Counted from the first letter of the stretch, positions 5,999 through 12,946 are shown. The stretch: 13,996 nucleotides of DNA from an uncultured Granulosicoccaceae bacterium (GCA_937951695.1 CALFBL010000235.1:1-13996); one strand, 5' to 3'. Numbers and translations are program-made. Notes: generated by a model not told the origin, from the sequence alone.

Positions 5999-6913
5999 AT
6001 GAAGCCGGCCGACGATCTCGTCGATAAAGAACAAGGATTCCTGTCACATCTTGTAGAACTACGTGAGCGTCTGGTTAAGATCGTTATCATCGTAGCGCTT
6101 ATATTTGCGGCTCTTTTTGCCTTTAGAAACGAAATCTACCTCGCCTTTGCTGCCCCCTTGGCCGATCAGCTTGGGCCGGACGCTAACATCCAGACAATTG
6201 ATCCGGCGGGCAGTTTCTTTGCACCCCTGAAATTGGTGCTCATGATGAGCGTGTTTCTGGCGATTCCTTTTTTGCTGTATCAAATATGGGCGTTTGTCGC
6301 CCCTGGGTTATACAAACACGAAAAACGTTTGGTGTTTCCTCTGCTGGTCTCAAGCACTGCTTTGTTTTACCTCGGAGTGGCGTTTGCGCACTTTGTGGTA
6401 TTCCCGATTGTGTTCGCGTTTTTTGTTGGCGCGGCACCGGAAGGAGTACAGGTCAATACCGACATTACACGGTATCTGGACTTTGCCATCACCTTGTTCT
6501 TCGCCTTCGGCATTGCGTTTGAAGTGCCGGTCGCCACCGTGCTACTTGTGATGGTTGGTGTTACCACACCCGATCAGCTGGCTAAGGCGCGGCCCTATGT
6601 ATTTGTTGGGGCGTTTGTGGTGGGTATGTTCCTTACGCCACCGGACTTTATCTCACAAACGCTGTTAGCAATTCCAATGTGGTTGCTGTTTGAAATCGGC
6701 ATCATATTTTCGCGCACCTTGAAAGTACGTGTGAAAGAAGCCGGTGAAGCCATCGGGAAGGCCGCTGATGACGAAAGCGTGATGGAAACATTGACTGATG
6801 CGTCCGAGACAAGTAACTCTGATAGAACTCAGACCAACTCAAACACGGTTAAGGGAAGCTACAAGACCAGCTTGATGGATAACCCGGAAGACCCGGATGC
6901 AAGTGGTCCTTAA
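5999..6913 (+). CDS. tatC: Twin-arginine translocase subunit TatC
   Basis: TatC is the six-helix inner-membrane protein that recognises the RR signal peptide. FLSHLVELRERL (about 14-25) is the conserved N-terminal FxxHLxELR motif. FVAPGLYKHEKR (99-110) includes Glu108, corresponding to the conserved signal-binding glutamate of the first cytoplasmic loop. Hydrophobic segments fit six helices to about residue 240, and FLTPPDFISQ in the fifth/sixth-helix region is typical. The protein is 304 residues against about 250-270 in well-known members. The extra is a C-terminal polar tail of about 60 residues, rich in Ser, Thr, Asp and Glu. The start lies 6 bases after the tatB stop. Confidence 0.96.
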   Translation: MKPADDLVDKEQGFLSHLVELRERLVKIVIIVALIFAALFAFRNEIYLAFAAPLADQLGPDANIQTIDPAGSFFAPLKLVLMMSVFLAIPFLLYQIWAFVAPGLYKHEKRLVFPLLVSSTALFYLGVAFAHFVVFPIVFAFFVGAAPEGVQVNTDITRYLDFAITLFFAFGIAFEVPVATVLLVMVGVTTPDQLAKARPYVFVGAFVVGMFLTPPDFISQTLLAIPMWLLFEIGIIFSRTLKVRVKEAGEAIGKAADDESVMETLTDASETSNSDRTQTNSNTVKGSYKTSLMDNPEDPDASGP

Positions 6914-6937
6914 CACCCCGAAAAAAGCCCCCCAGAT

Positions 6938-8476
6938 ATGAAACCATCGGTCATGCCGCCACGTCGCCCCGTTCTCTTAATCGTTATGGACGGTATGGCG
7001 GTTAATCCCTCGCCGATCAATAATGCGGTTGCCGCGGCGAACACGCCGAACCTGGACGAGATTCAATCAAGTCATCCTACGTGCCTGATCGAGGCTTCAG
7101 GCATGGCCGTGGGCTTACCTGATGGGCAGATGGGCAATAGCGAAGTGGGCCACTTGAGTCTGGGTGCGGGAACTCTGTTGAAGCAGGACCTTGTTAAAGT
7201 TTCTGACAGCATCCAGTCTGGTAAATTTGATGACAACGAGGTGGTTCTGGCGGCCATCGAACACGCAAAACAGCAGCACCGGCCGCTGCATGTGCTCGGG
7301 CTGATTTCCGATGGCGGCGTGCACAGTCATGTCGATCACGCGGTGGCCCTGATTCATTTGTGTGGCAAACACGGCGTGAAACCGTTGTTGCATATGATCA
7401 CCGATGGTCGTGACACCGCCCCCGCCTGCGCCACTGATTATTTGCCGGCGGTGAATAAAGCTCTGGAAGGCGCTGGTGGGGCTATAGCGTCGTTAATGGG
7501 GCGTTACTTCGCTATGGATCGGGATAACCGTTGGGATCGAGTCGAATTGGCGTGGCAGGCGATTGTCAACGGTAAAGGTCGGCCAGCCAAGAATGTGAAC
7601 GCAGCTCTCAAGGCCGCGCGCGCTGATGATGAAACCGATGAATTTATAAAACCCACGGTTCTGGAGGCTCATGAAAAGCTGGGTGCCGATGACACTGTGG
7701 TGTTCATCAACTTTAGAAACGATCGTCCTCGAGAACTCAGTGAGGCGCTAGGATTGAAGGACTTTTCACACTTTGACCGCGGTGATTATGAACCGGTTTC
7801 TCTGACCACCATGACGCGATACGAATCCAGTTATCCGTTCGCTTACGCGTTTTCCAAAGACGCAGCGCAGATTACGCTCGGCGAGGTGGTAGCGGGCGCG
7901 GGTGTGTCGCAGCTGAGGGCGGCGGAAACAGAAAAATTTCCCCACGTCACATTCTTCTTCAATGGCGGCCGCGATGAGCCACTTAACCGGGAAGAGCGCT
8001 TGATGGTGAAGTCACCGGACGTGGATACCTATGATTTAAAACCGGAAATGAGTGCGTATGAAATCGCTGACGGTGTCGTTGAGGCATTGAACAAACGTCA
8101 CTATGGTTTCGTACTGGTGAACTTCGCTAACGGTGATATGGTCGGGCACACCGGAGTGCCCGATGCGGTGGTCAAAGCGGTGGAGACAGTGGATGAGGTG
8201 GTTGGGCGTTTGTGGACTTGCGCCACGAACAACGGCTATTCCATCATATTAACTGCTGACCACGGAAACGCCGATCTGTTGAAGGATCCTGTCACGGGGG
8301 ATCCGCATACACAACACACCACGTTTCCTGTGCCTTGCACCGTGTACGATTGGGAGCCTGCTGAGTTGGGCTGTGGTAACTCGCTGACCGGCATTGCCCC
8401 AACAGTGTTGGCGCTGATGGGATTGGAACAGCCAGATGAAATGGATGGACGCTCGTTACTATTAGTGCCGCAATGA
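6938..8476 (+). CDS. gpmI: Cofactor-independent phosphoglycerate mutase GpmI
   Basis: GpmI interconverts 3- and 2-phosphoglycerate in glycolysis and gluconeogenesis using two Mn ions, without 2,3-bisphosphoglycerate. It belongs to the alkaline phosphatase superfamily. The 512-residue length is normal. VLLIVMDGM carries the first metal aspartate (Asp18). MGNSEVGHLSLGAG holds the phosphoserine nucleophile Ser68. HMITDGRDT, GRYFAMDRDNRWDR and FINFRNDRPRE form the substrate-binding domain. The second metal cluster is seen in NFANGDMVGHTG and LTADHGNAD. There is no clear SD; an in-frame ATG at 6953 is an alternative start. It follows tatC after 24 bases, consistent with one transcription unit. Confidence 0.96.
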   Translation: MKPSVMPPRRPVLLIVMDGMAVNPSPINNAVAAANTPNLDEIQSSHPTCLIEASGMAVGLPDGQMGNSEVGHLSLGAGTLLKQDLVKVSDSIQSGKFDDNEVVLAAIEHAKQQHRPLHVLGLISDGGVHSHVDHAVALIHLCGKHGVKPLLHMITDGRDTAPACATDYLPAVNKALEGAGGAIASLMGRYFAMDRDNRWDRVELAWQAIVNGKGRPAKNVNAALKAARADDETDEFIKPTVLEAHEKLGADDTVVFINFRNDRPRELSEALGLKDFSHFDRGDYEPVSLTTMTRYESSYPFAYAFSKDAAQITLGEVVAGAGVSQLRAAETEKFPHVTFFFNGGRDEPLNREERLMVKSPDVDTYDLKPEMSAYEIADGVVEALNKRHYGFVLVNFANGDMVGHTGVPDAVVKAVETVDEVVGRLWTCATNNGYSIILTADHGNADLLKDPVTGDPHTQHTTFPVPCTVYDWEPAELGCGNSLTGIAPTVLALMGLEQPDEMDGRSLLLVPQ

Positions 8477-8515
8477 GGCAGTTCCCTTACGGCAAACTTT
8501 TTAAGGAATTTTACG

Positions 8516-9385
8516 ATGGCGGATAACGAATATACCCCTCCGGACGTCTGGACTTATGACGCAGAGAACGGTGGCGAGTGGGCAAGCATCAATCGCCCAA
8601 CAGCGGGTGCTCGTGAAAAGAAAGTGTTGCCGGTGGGTGAACATGCTTTGCAGTTGTATTCCATGGCCACACCTAACGGTGTCAAAGTCACGGTGTTGCT
8701 GGAAGAGCTGCTGGCATTGGGTAAAGCGGACGCAGAATACGACGCCTTTCAGATCAAGATTGGTGATGGCGATCAGTTCGGCAGTGATTTTGTCGACATT
8801 AATCCCAACTCCAAGATTCCGGCCTTACTCGATCACAGTACTCAGCCCCCCACTCGGGTGTTCGAATCAGGATCGATCCTGTTGTATTTGGCGGAAAAAT
8901 TTGATGCTTTCATACCCACAGAGTTGGCGGCAAGAGCCGAGTGCATGAACTGGTTGTTCTGGCAGATGGGCAGTGCGCCTTATCTGGGTGGCGGGTTCGG
9001 ACACTTCTACGCCTACGCACCGGAGAAGTTTGAATACCCCATTGATCGGTTCACGATGGAGACCAAGCGTCAGCTGGATGTATTGAATCAGCACTTGGCA
9101 AACAACGAGTACATGGCCCCGGGCGGTTACTCTATTGCCGATATCGCAATCTGGGCATGGTATGGCAGTTTGGTGCTTGGCAAATTGTACAGTGCAGACA
9201 AATTTTTAAGTGTTCACGAATACGCTCACGTTCAGCACTGGGCAAAACAAATCAGTGAACGCCCCGCTGTTAAGCGAGGGCAAATGGTTAACCGGTCATG
9301 GGGTGAGCCAGAAGGGCAATTGATCGAGCGTCACGCTGCCAGCGATTTCGATACCCAAACTCAAGATAAAATCGGCACTGATTGA
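8516..9385 (+). CDS. yghU: YghU-type glutathione transferase family disulfide reductase
   Basis: This is a Nu-class GST-like protein, very similar along its length to E. coli YghU (289 against 288 residues). That protein binds two glutathione molecules and shows disulfide-bond reductase activity. The N-terminal thioredoxin-like domain (about 45-130) has YSMATPNGVKVTVLLEEL, NPNSKIPAL (with the cis-Pro), and ESGSILLYLAEKF, which grips the glutamyl moiety. The helical domain contains MNWLFWQMGSAPYLGGGFGHF and YSIADIAIWAW. The tail ends RHAASDFDTQTQDK, as in YghU. AAGGA lies nine bases before the ATG. It is the last gene of the plus-strand run; a hairpin follows the stop. Confidence 0.93.
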   Translation: MADNEYTPPDVWTYDAENGGEWASINRPTAGAREKKVLPVGEHALQLYSMATPNGVKVTVLLEELLALGKADAEYDAFQIKIGDGDQFGSDFVDINPNSKIPALLDHSTQPPTRVFESGSILLYLAEKFDAFIPTELAARAECMNWLFWQMGSAPYLGGGFGHFYAYAPEKFEYPIDRFTMETKRQLDVLNQHLANNEYMAPGGYSIADIAIWAWYGSLVLGKLYSADKFLSVHEYAHVQHWAKQISERPAVKRGQMVNRSWGEPEGQLIERHAASDFDTQTQDKIGTD

Positions 9386-9392
9386 CTATTCT

Positions 9393-9414
9393 GCGGTGGC
9401 TGAGATGCCGCCGC
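9393..9414 (+). terminator. Hairpin after yghU, weak terminator candidate
   Basis: GCGGTGGC (9393-9400) and GCCGCCGC (9407-9414) form an 8-bp GC-rich stem with one G-U pair and a six-base loop. It sits 8 bases after the yghU stop, in the space between convergent genes. There is no T-run on either side, so Rho-independent termination is doubtful. Confidence 0.35.
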
Positions 9415-9436
9415 GAACTTGTCTATAGGCACTTGA

Positions 9437-10225
9437 CTACAAATCTATACACTGGCTTACCGACATCAAGCCCAAGTCGAACGCTTTCTTTTTACTGCGG
9501 TACAGTTGAAAGCGAACGTTGGATTCCACCAAGGTGGATTCCGGAGCCCAGATTTCGGGATCGTGCGACGGGCCACCGCCTAACAGCACGTGATTAATGA
9601 ATTGATCCCCAGATCGATAACCGACTGAGCGGAAATTAGGCGAATCAAAATAAGCCACGGTCACCACGTCAGCGCCGGCGTGTATGTTGGCCGCATAGCC
9701 TACGATCGGGCATGTCTCTCCACCGAGCAGTTCAATTAAGGTGTCATTTGGCAGCACGACCACGCGTTTACCGTCTGATGCCACTCGTACTGCCAATTGA
9801 ATCAGCTCGGGTAGCGGGAGATGCACGCCATCGTCGTCGAGTCGATTCGGGTAAGAGGGAGCCATGTTCCGGCTCGCTAAACCGGTCTGTTTGAGCAGCT
9901 CGATTGTGGCCAAAATCATTGGCGCTACCTCGTTGCTGCATTGCCCGATAAAGGGTTTGATATCGATTGATCGTCGGTCTTCAACCAGCCTGAACTCGTG
10001 CTTGGCGGCAAATGCGCGTAGGTACTGCAAGTTATCAGGCTGAAGGCTCGCCATGCCTGGCGGGAGATAAAATGCCGGTTTGTTACCGGTATGGGCGCAG
10101 CAGAACGAGGTTCTTAGGCCAAGATCGAGCTGTCGATCGGTAGCAGAAAACCAATACGCCAGTGTATTGATCCACGGCGCTGATTCAACTGTTTTGGGTC
10201 TGTTCTTTGTAGCAAGAGCTGTCAC
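9437..10225 (-). CDS. Protein of unknown function (262 residues)
   Basis: I do not recognise this protein. It has no signal peptide and no clear membrane segment, so it is probably cytoplasmic. Visible features are two adjacent cysteines in RTSFCCAHTG near residue 42, a Leu/Ile-rich central region, KRVVVLPNDTLIELLGG (about 153-169), and glycine-rich VLLGGGPSHDP (about 213-223). The start is GTG, with GGAA seven bases upstream. The same frame stays open well upstream without any standard start, into the ibaG coding region; an out-of-frame ATG at about 10275 is soon stopped. So the N-terminus is uncertain, or a small indel is present. It lies 88 bases downstream of ibaG on the same strand and may share its transcript. 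It is convergent with yghU. Confidence 0.7.
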   Translation of the reverse strand: MTALATKNRPKTVESAPWINTLAYWFSATDRQLDLGLRTSFCCAHTGNKPAFYLPPGMASLQPDNLQYLRAFAAKHEFRLVEDRRSIDIKPFIGQCSNEVAPMILATIELLKQTGLASRNMAPSYPNRLDDDGVHLPLPELIQLAVRVASDGKRVVVLPNDTLIELLGGETCPIVGYAANIHAGADVVTVAYFDSPNFRSVGYRSGDQFINHVLLGGGPSHDPEIWAPESTLVESNVRFQLYRSKKKAFDLGLMSVSQCIDL

Positions 10226-10313
10226 AGCGAAATTCCAGATTCGGAGTCGCTGTTGTGGTGCTAAATTCGGGCCATAACGAGCACTTTGGGTAAAGTTATG
10301 CGCGATTGGGTCG

Positions 10314-10574
10314 CTAACCTGCCGCGTCAGATTCTGCCGGCGTCAAAGCCTTGATGGTCAGTGCGTGAATAGCGCCGGACTGAATGTGATCTTGCAGCGC
10401 GGCGTACACTAATTGATGGCGTTTGACTTTACTCATGCCCTCAAACGTTTCAGCCACAACACGCGCTTCGAACTTACTGCCATCGCCAGAGACGACTGCG
10501 TTTGCGCCGACGATAGCCTTTTCGACGAGGCCGCTGAAGTAGTCCATTCTCAGGACGGGGTTTTGGGATTCCAT
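10314..10574 (-). CDS. ibaG: BolA/IbaG family protein
   Basis: This is a small BolA-superfamily protein (86 residues from ATG 10574), of the IbaG/YrbA type. Such proteins work with monothiol glutaredoxins in [2Fe-2S] handling and acid response. VVSGDGSKFEARVV, FEGMSKVKRHQLVY and GAIHALTIKALTPAE follow the family closely, including the conserved His in IHAL. A Cys present in other BolA types is absent. Candidate starts are GTG 10589, ATG 10574 and ATG 10547; none has a Shine-Dalgarno. ATG 10574 is chosen because a promoter-like pair places the transcript start almost on it. The family is often next to murA; here it is not. BolA itself is a less likely assignment than IbaG. Confidence 0.88.
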   Translation of the reverse strand: MESQNPVLRMDYFSGLVEKAIVGANAVVSGDGSKFEARVVAETFEGMSKVKRHQLVYAALQDHIQSGAIHALTIKALTPAESDAAG

Positions 10575-10580
10575 AGGAGT

Positions 10581-10608
10581 AGAATACACAAAAAAAAGGG
10601 CCCGACAA
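10581..10608 (-). promoter_or_regulatory. Candidate promoter for a leaderless ibaG mRNA
   Basis: On the minus strand TTGTCG (10608-10603) and TATTCT (10586-10581) are separated by 16 bases. Each matches the sigma-70 consensus at four of six positions. Seven bases after the -10 comes the A of ATG 10574. This would give a transcript with no leader and fits the missing Shine-Dalgarno. The -35 overlaps the terminator stem. This is inference from sequence only. Confidence 0.35.
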
Positions 10609-10618
10609 TGCCGAGCCC
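10590..10618 (-). terminator. Strong Rho-independent terminator immediately before ibaG
   Basis: On the minus strand GGGCTCGGC (10618-10610) pairs with GTCGGGCCC (10606-10598) across a 3-base loop, giving nine pairs including two G-U. Eight T follow directly (10597-10590). It ends 15 bases before ATG 10574. It can end the lipoprotein transcript from upstream or a short RNA starting near 10662. Confidence 0.88.
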
Positions 10619-10662
10619 TACTGGGGGTGAGAACGTGGCACTAAATCGTTGTTGTGTCACGC
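10590..10662 (-). ncRNA. Candidate short RNA or attenuated ibaG leader
   Basis: A good sigma-70 promoter (10696-10669) followed about 70 bases later by a strong terminator, with no open frame between, is the layout of a small RNA gene. Because ibaG begins 15 bases past the T-run, the RNA could instead be an attenuated leader whose readthrough makes ibaG mRNA. Besides the terminator hairpin I see no strong secondary structure or known family. Ends are approximate. Confidence 0.4.
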
Positions 10663-10668
10663 ATCTAT

Positions 10669-10696
10669 ATTTTAGTAACAACTTAAGATAAGTCAA
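10669..10696 (-). promoter_or_regulatory. Sigma-70-like promoter in front of the 10590 terminator
   Basis: On the minus strand TTGACT (10696-10691), a 16-base spacer and TAAAAT (10674-10669) match the -35/-10 consensus at five of six positions each. Initiation would fall near 10662. The site lies between the lipoprotein stop at 10758 and the ibaG start. Confidence 0.6.
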
Positions 10697-10757
10697 CTAA
10701 GTATTTGATTGCACAGCAAATAACAGTCTTTCAATGCGCGATAATTGACACATTCCC

Positions 10758-11102
10758 TCAGTTCGGGCTCTCGAAGAATACGTAGGAGGTTGAATAGTCG
10801 CTGATTTCGAAATACACCTTTTTCTCCCCGTCATCGACCTGATCGTTCAAATTCGCGTCTAGCACACCATAACCGAACCGATATGGTCGATCGACACCGT
10901 TGCTGGTGCCCGATGCGGTACTGAGTTTGTCGATCCGCAGAAAGCGCCGCACCAGGTTTTCGCCGGCATAAATTTCCAGAATGCCGTTGGTTCCTGTCCA
11001 ATTTTGAATTGAGCGACCCAGTTTGTTTTGTGATTCCTGGGTACAGCCAGCGGTGACTACGGCAACTAGGGCAGCCATGCCCATTAGCGTCTTGTGTTTC
11101 AT
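10758..11102 (-). CDS. Small predicted lipoprotein of unknown function
   Basis: The protein has 114 residues. MKHKTLMGMAALVAVVTAGC is a lipoprotein signal with lipobox TAGC, so Cys20 would be lipidated; the next residues TQES suggest outer-membrane sorting (no Asp at +2). The mature part contains WTGTNGILEIYAGENLVRRF, FGYGVLDANLNDQVDDGEKKVYFE and a YSTSY segment. DANLNDQVDDGE resembles a short acidic calcium-loop-like stretch, but this is only a pattern. The open frame continues upstream of this Met antisense to a plus-strand gene; the signal peptide fixes the real start. AGGA lies about 13 bases before. The terminator at 10590 may end its transcript. No function can be assigned. Confidence 0.78.
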   Translation of the reverse strand: MKHKTLMGMAALVAVVTAGCTQESQNKLGRSIQNWTGTNGILEIYAGENLVRRFLRIDKLSTASGTSNGVDRPYRFGYGVLDANLNDQVDDGEKKVYFEISDYSTSYVFFESPN

Positions 11103-11158
11103 TTGGATTAGATAGTCCTGTAGAGTCGGGCCGTTAAGTCTAACCAGTCGTCTGACGG

Positions 11159-11188
11159 TTGTCGCGACAGGGTGGCTTGGACTAAACT
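11159..11188 (+). promoter_or_regulatory. Candidate promoter for the 11220 gene
   Basis: TTGTCG (11159-11164), an 18-base spacer and TAAACT (11183-11188) form a fair sigma-70-like pair. Initiation near 11196 would lie after the GTG at 11172 and before the ATG at 11220, supporting the shorter start. It sits in the divergent region between this gene and the minus-strand lipoprotein. Confidence 0.35.
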
Positions 11189-11219
11189 TCACCTCCCGGC
11201 GTTTTTGGACAGTCTCCGC

Positions 11220-11450
11220 ATGAGTGCAAAAGTTACAGGCCCCCACGGCAAACCCTACGGCATCGCCGTCAGCATGCCGGAAGGGGACCCGATGAGCGCC
11301 CCGCACTTGCTCGGTGATGAATGGTCTGGAACCCGTTGGTACGCTACCGCTGCGGAAAGAAATACGGCGCTGGCTGCGATGAAAAATCAACCTGCGTATT
11401 ACCGCAAGGGCGATTCACCGTCTATTCTGCTGGAAATGATCGACCCTTAG
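11220..11450 (+). CDS. Small conserved-looking hypothetical protein
   Basis: The protein has 76 residues from ATG 11220 and no signal peptide or membrane segment. Notable features are GPHGKPYGIAVSMPEGDPM near the N-terminus, APHLLGDEW, and GDSPSILLEMIDP at the end. The composition and phrasing look like a real soluble protein, and I have an impression of similar short proteins in other gammaproteobacteria, but I cannot name a family. A GTG at 11172 would add 16 residues (AWTKLHLPAF...), but it precedes the best promoter candidate; GGAC lies about 10 bases before the chosen ATG. The 3' end overlaps the convergent sixA gene by 29 bases. Confidence 0.65.
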   Translation: MSAKVTGPHGKPYGIAVSMPEGDPMSAPHLLGDEWSGTRWYATAAERNTALAAMKNQPAYYRKGDSPSILLEMIDP

Positions 11451-11967
11451 TAGGGTTAGCTGACTCTAGGTTTTTTGGAGAAATGAAGTATTCCAGCTGA
11501 GTATTGGCGGTGTTGAGGACGGCAAAATCGTCGGCATTAACCTGAAAATGCGCCACCGCGGCCGTTGGCATGGCCCCGGTTTTAGAACCACTGAGCTTGT
11601 CCGCCAGCTCTTCAAGACCGGGATTATGCGCCAGTACCAGCACATGTTGGGGCGATGTGGGTTGCGATAAAAAATCGGTTTGTACGGTATGTAAGATTCG
11701 CTCAGCACTCGCCTGGTACAGCTCATCGTAATACTGCACCGAAGATTCGGCCACCAGCCCGCCTTGTGCCAGCGCCGCCAGTGTTTGTTGGGTCCGCGTG
11801 GCGGTACTGACGAGGCACCGATCCGGTGTCAGATTCCGCTTCAGCAGCGCTTCTGCCATGCTTGGTGCATCTCGCAACCCGCGCGAGTTCAAGGGTCTGC
11901 GATGATCCCCATCAGCGGGTGAATTCCAACTCGACTTGGCATGCCGAAATAGGGTTAGGGTCAGCAC
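11422..11967 (-). CDS. sixA: Histidine phosphatase family protein, SixA type
   Basis: This is a small histidine-phosphatase (phosphoglycerate mutase-like) superfamily member of the SixA group, which removes phosphate from phosphohistidine proteins such as HPt domains or PTS components. The N-terminus LTLFRHAKSSW carries the catalytic RHA motif (His9). RPLNSRGLRDAP is the second conserved segment, and VLVLAHNPGLEELA holds the second catalytic His. It has 181 residues, somewhat longer than E. coli SixA (161). The start is GTG, with GAGG seven bases upstream. It begins 29 bases after the LysM lipoprotein gene on the same strand, so co-transcription is likely. The SixA assignment is by signature; the substrate is unknown. 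Confidence 0.87.
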   Translation of the reverse strand: MLTLTLFRHAKSSWNSPADGDHRRPLNSRGLRDAPSMAEALLKRNLTPDRCLVSTATRTQQTLAALAQGGLVAESSVQYYDELYQASAERILHTVQTDFLSQPTSPQHVLVLAHNPGLEELADKLSGSKTGAMPTAAVAHFQVNADDFAVLNTANTQLEYFISPKNLESANPTKGRSFPAE

Positions 11968-11996
11968 AACGATGCCTCATGTGTTTACTCGTGCAG

Positions 11997-12716
11997 TTAA
12001 CCGTCTGCGCTGGTGGGTTTACCGTCCTCGTCACGGATGAAACCGATTCCTTTCTCGGTGTTGACACGGTACCAGCCATCGACCATTTTTTCCAATGGCA
12101 GACGCGTACCGGGCGTGACTCGCATGAGTAGCTCCGCGTCCAATTCCGGTGAGGCGTACACCACTTTTGGAAAGTAGGTCCCAATCACCCGTATGTACTC
12201 ATCGCCATCGAAATCGAGCGAGTCATCGCTGCTGGATTCGCCCAATGGCCGCAACACAAAGCGTCGATTCGGATCAGCTTTTTTCACGACAACATCAGCC
12301 AAATCAGGGCCAATATCATCCACTGTGGGTCGACTTTTTTGTTCCGCACCGCGTATGGCAATGGCCGAGGGTATTGTGGAAGGCTTGCCGTTAACGATCG
12401 GTGGCAGCAGAAAACCGGGCACCACGATCGGTTGCCCCACCGTTAGCCGACGTGGGTCTGTTATGCCGTTAGATTCTGCAATGATCGACCAGTTGGTTGA
12501 GCTGCCGGTGAGTTTGTCGGCAATTGTCGCCAGTAAATCCCCGCGCTTCACGATGTAAACAAGATCCGGTGATTCGGTCACTAGGTCGATAGGGATATAC
12601 TCGGACGGGCTTGGGTTGCCACTAGTCGGCGCGGTTGCGCTGCAAGCACTGAACAACACCGTTGACAGTGTAGAGGCTGCTAAAAGCGTTGAACGTTTGC
12701 CAGAAGGTTTGTTCAT
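11997..12716 (-). CDS. LysM domain lipoprotein with C-terminal paralogue-shared domain
   Basis: The protein has 239 residues from ATG 12716, chosen because GGA lies seven bases upstream; a GTG at 12728 is the alternative. The N-terminus looks like a lipoprotein signal (LLAASTLSTVLFSAC, Cys25, with Phe at -3, which is less usual). A LysM domain spans about 53-100 (YIVKRGDLLATIADKL...NWSIIAESNG...LTVGQPIVVP), so peptidoglycan contact is expected. The last 60 residues (GTYFPKVVYASPEL...LLMRVTPGTRLPL...GWYRVNTEKGIGFI) form a second domain that also ends the next upstream gene and looks SH3-like. It is followed by sixA after 29 bases. A cell-envelope role is likely, but no specific function is known to me. 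Confidence 0.85.
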   Translation of the reverse strand: MNKPSGKRSTLLAASTLSTVLFSACSATAPTSGNPSPSEYIPIDLVTESPDLVYIVKRGDLLATIADKLTGSSTNWSIIAESNGITDPRRLTVGQPIVVPGFLLPPIVNGKPSTIPSAIAIRGAEQKSRPTVDDIGPDLADVVVKKADPNRRFVLRPLGESSSDDSLDFDGDEYIRVIGTYFPKVVYASPELDAELLMRVTPGTRLPLEKMVDGWYRVNTEKGIGFIRDEDGKPTSADG

Positions 12717-12894
12717 AATTTTATCCACGAGTCAGACTGGCTTTCTCGACCGCCTTCGTTGTGTAAAGGCATTAGGATATTGGCTTACTCCCACTTCCGC
12801 CGCGAACAGGCACTAGCTTTGCCCGTGAACTGCGTCTCAAGAGGTGGCTACCGCAGTGCCCACGCACAGTTTACTGCGATTTCCACTCAAAGAC

Positions 12895-12913
12895 TGTGTC
12901 GGTTTACGACACA
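12895..12913. repeat. Perfect inverted repeat abutting the terminator T-run
   Basis: TGTGTCG (12895-12901) and CGACACA (12907-12913) form a perfect 7-bp inverted repeat around GTTTA. It starts where the T-run of the upstream minus-strand terminator ends, about 180 bases before the LysM lipoprotein start. It may be a regulator site for that gene or an extra RNA hairpin. Confidence 0.4.
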
Positions 12914-12946
12914 AAAAAGCCCGCTGAACCTTTGGCTCAGCGGGCT
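12912..12946 (-). terminator. Rho-independent terminator after the partial LysM gene
   Basis: On the minus strand AGCCCGCTGA (12946-12937) pairs perfectly with TCAGCGGGCT (12927-12918) across a 9-base loop, followed by a T-run (12918-12913). It begins 29 bases past the stop codon at 12976. It separates the two LysM genes into different transcription units. Confidence 0.9.

Noticed and set aside
8280..8310. Repeated GGATCC in gpmI
   Set aside because: Two chance restriction-like hexamers inside a conserved coding region; no repeat structure around them.
11103..11390. N-terminal extension of the minus-strand lipoprotein frame
   Set aside because: A lipoprotein signal and lipobox start at the Met at 11102; the upstream part is antisense to the plus-strand gene at 11220.
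12193..12558. Plus-strand 121-residue open frame
   Set aside because: It is antisense to the LysM lipoprotein, whose LysM domain is clear.
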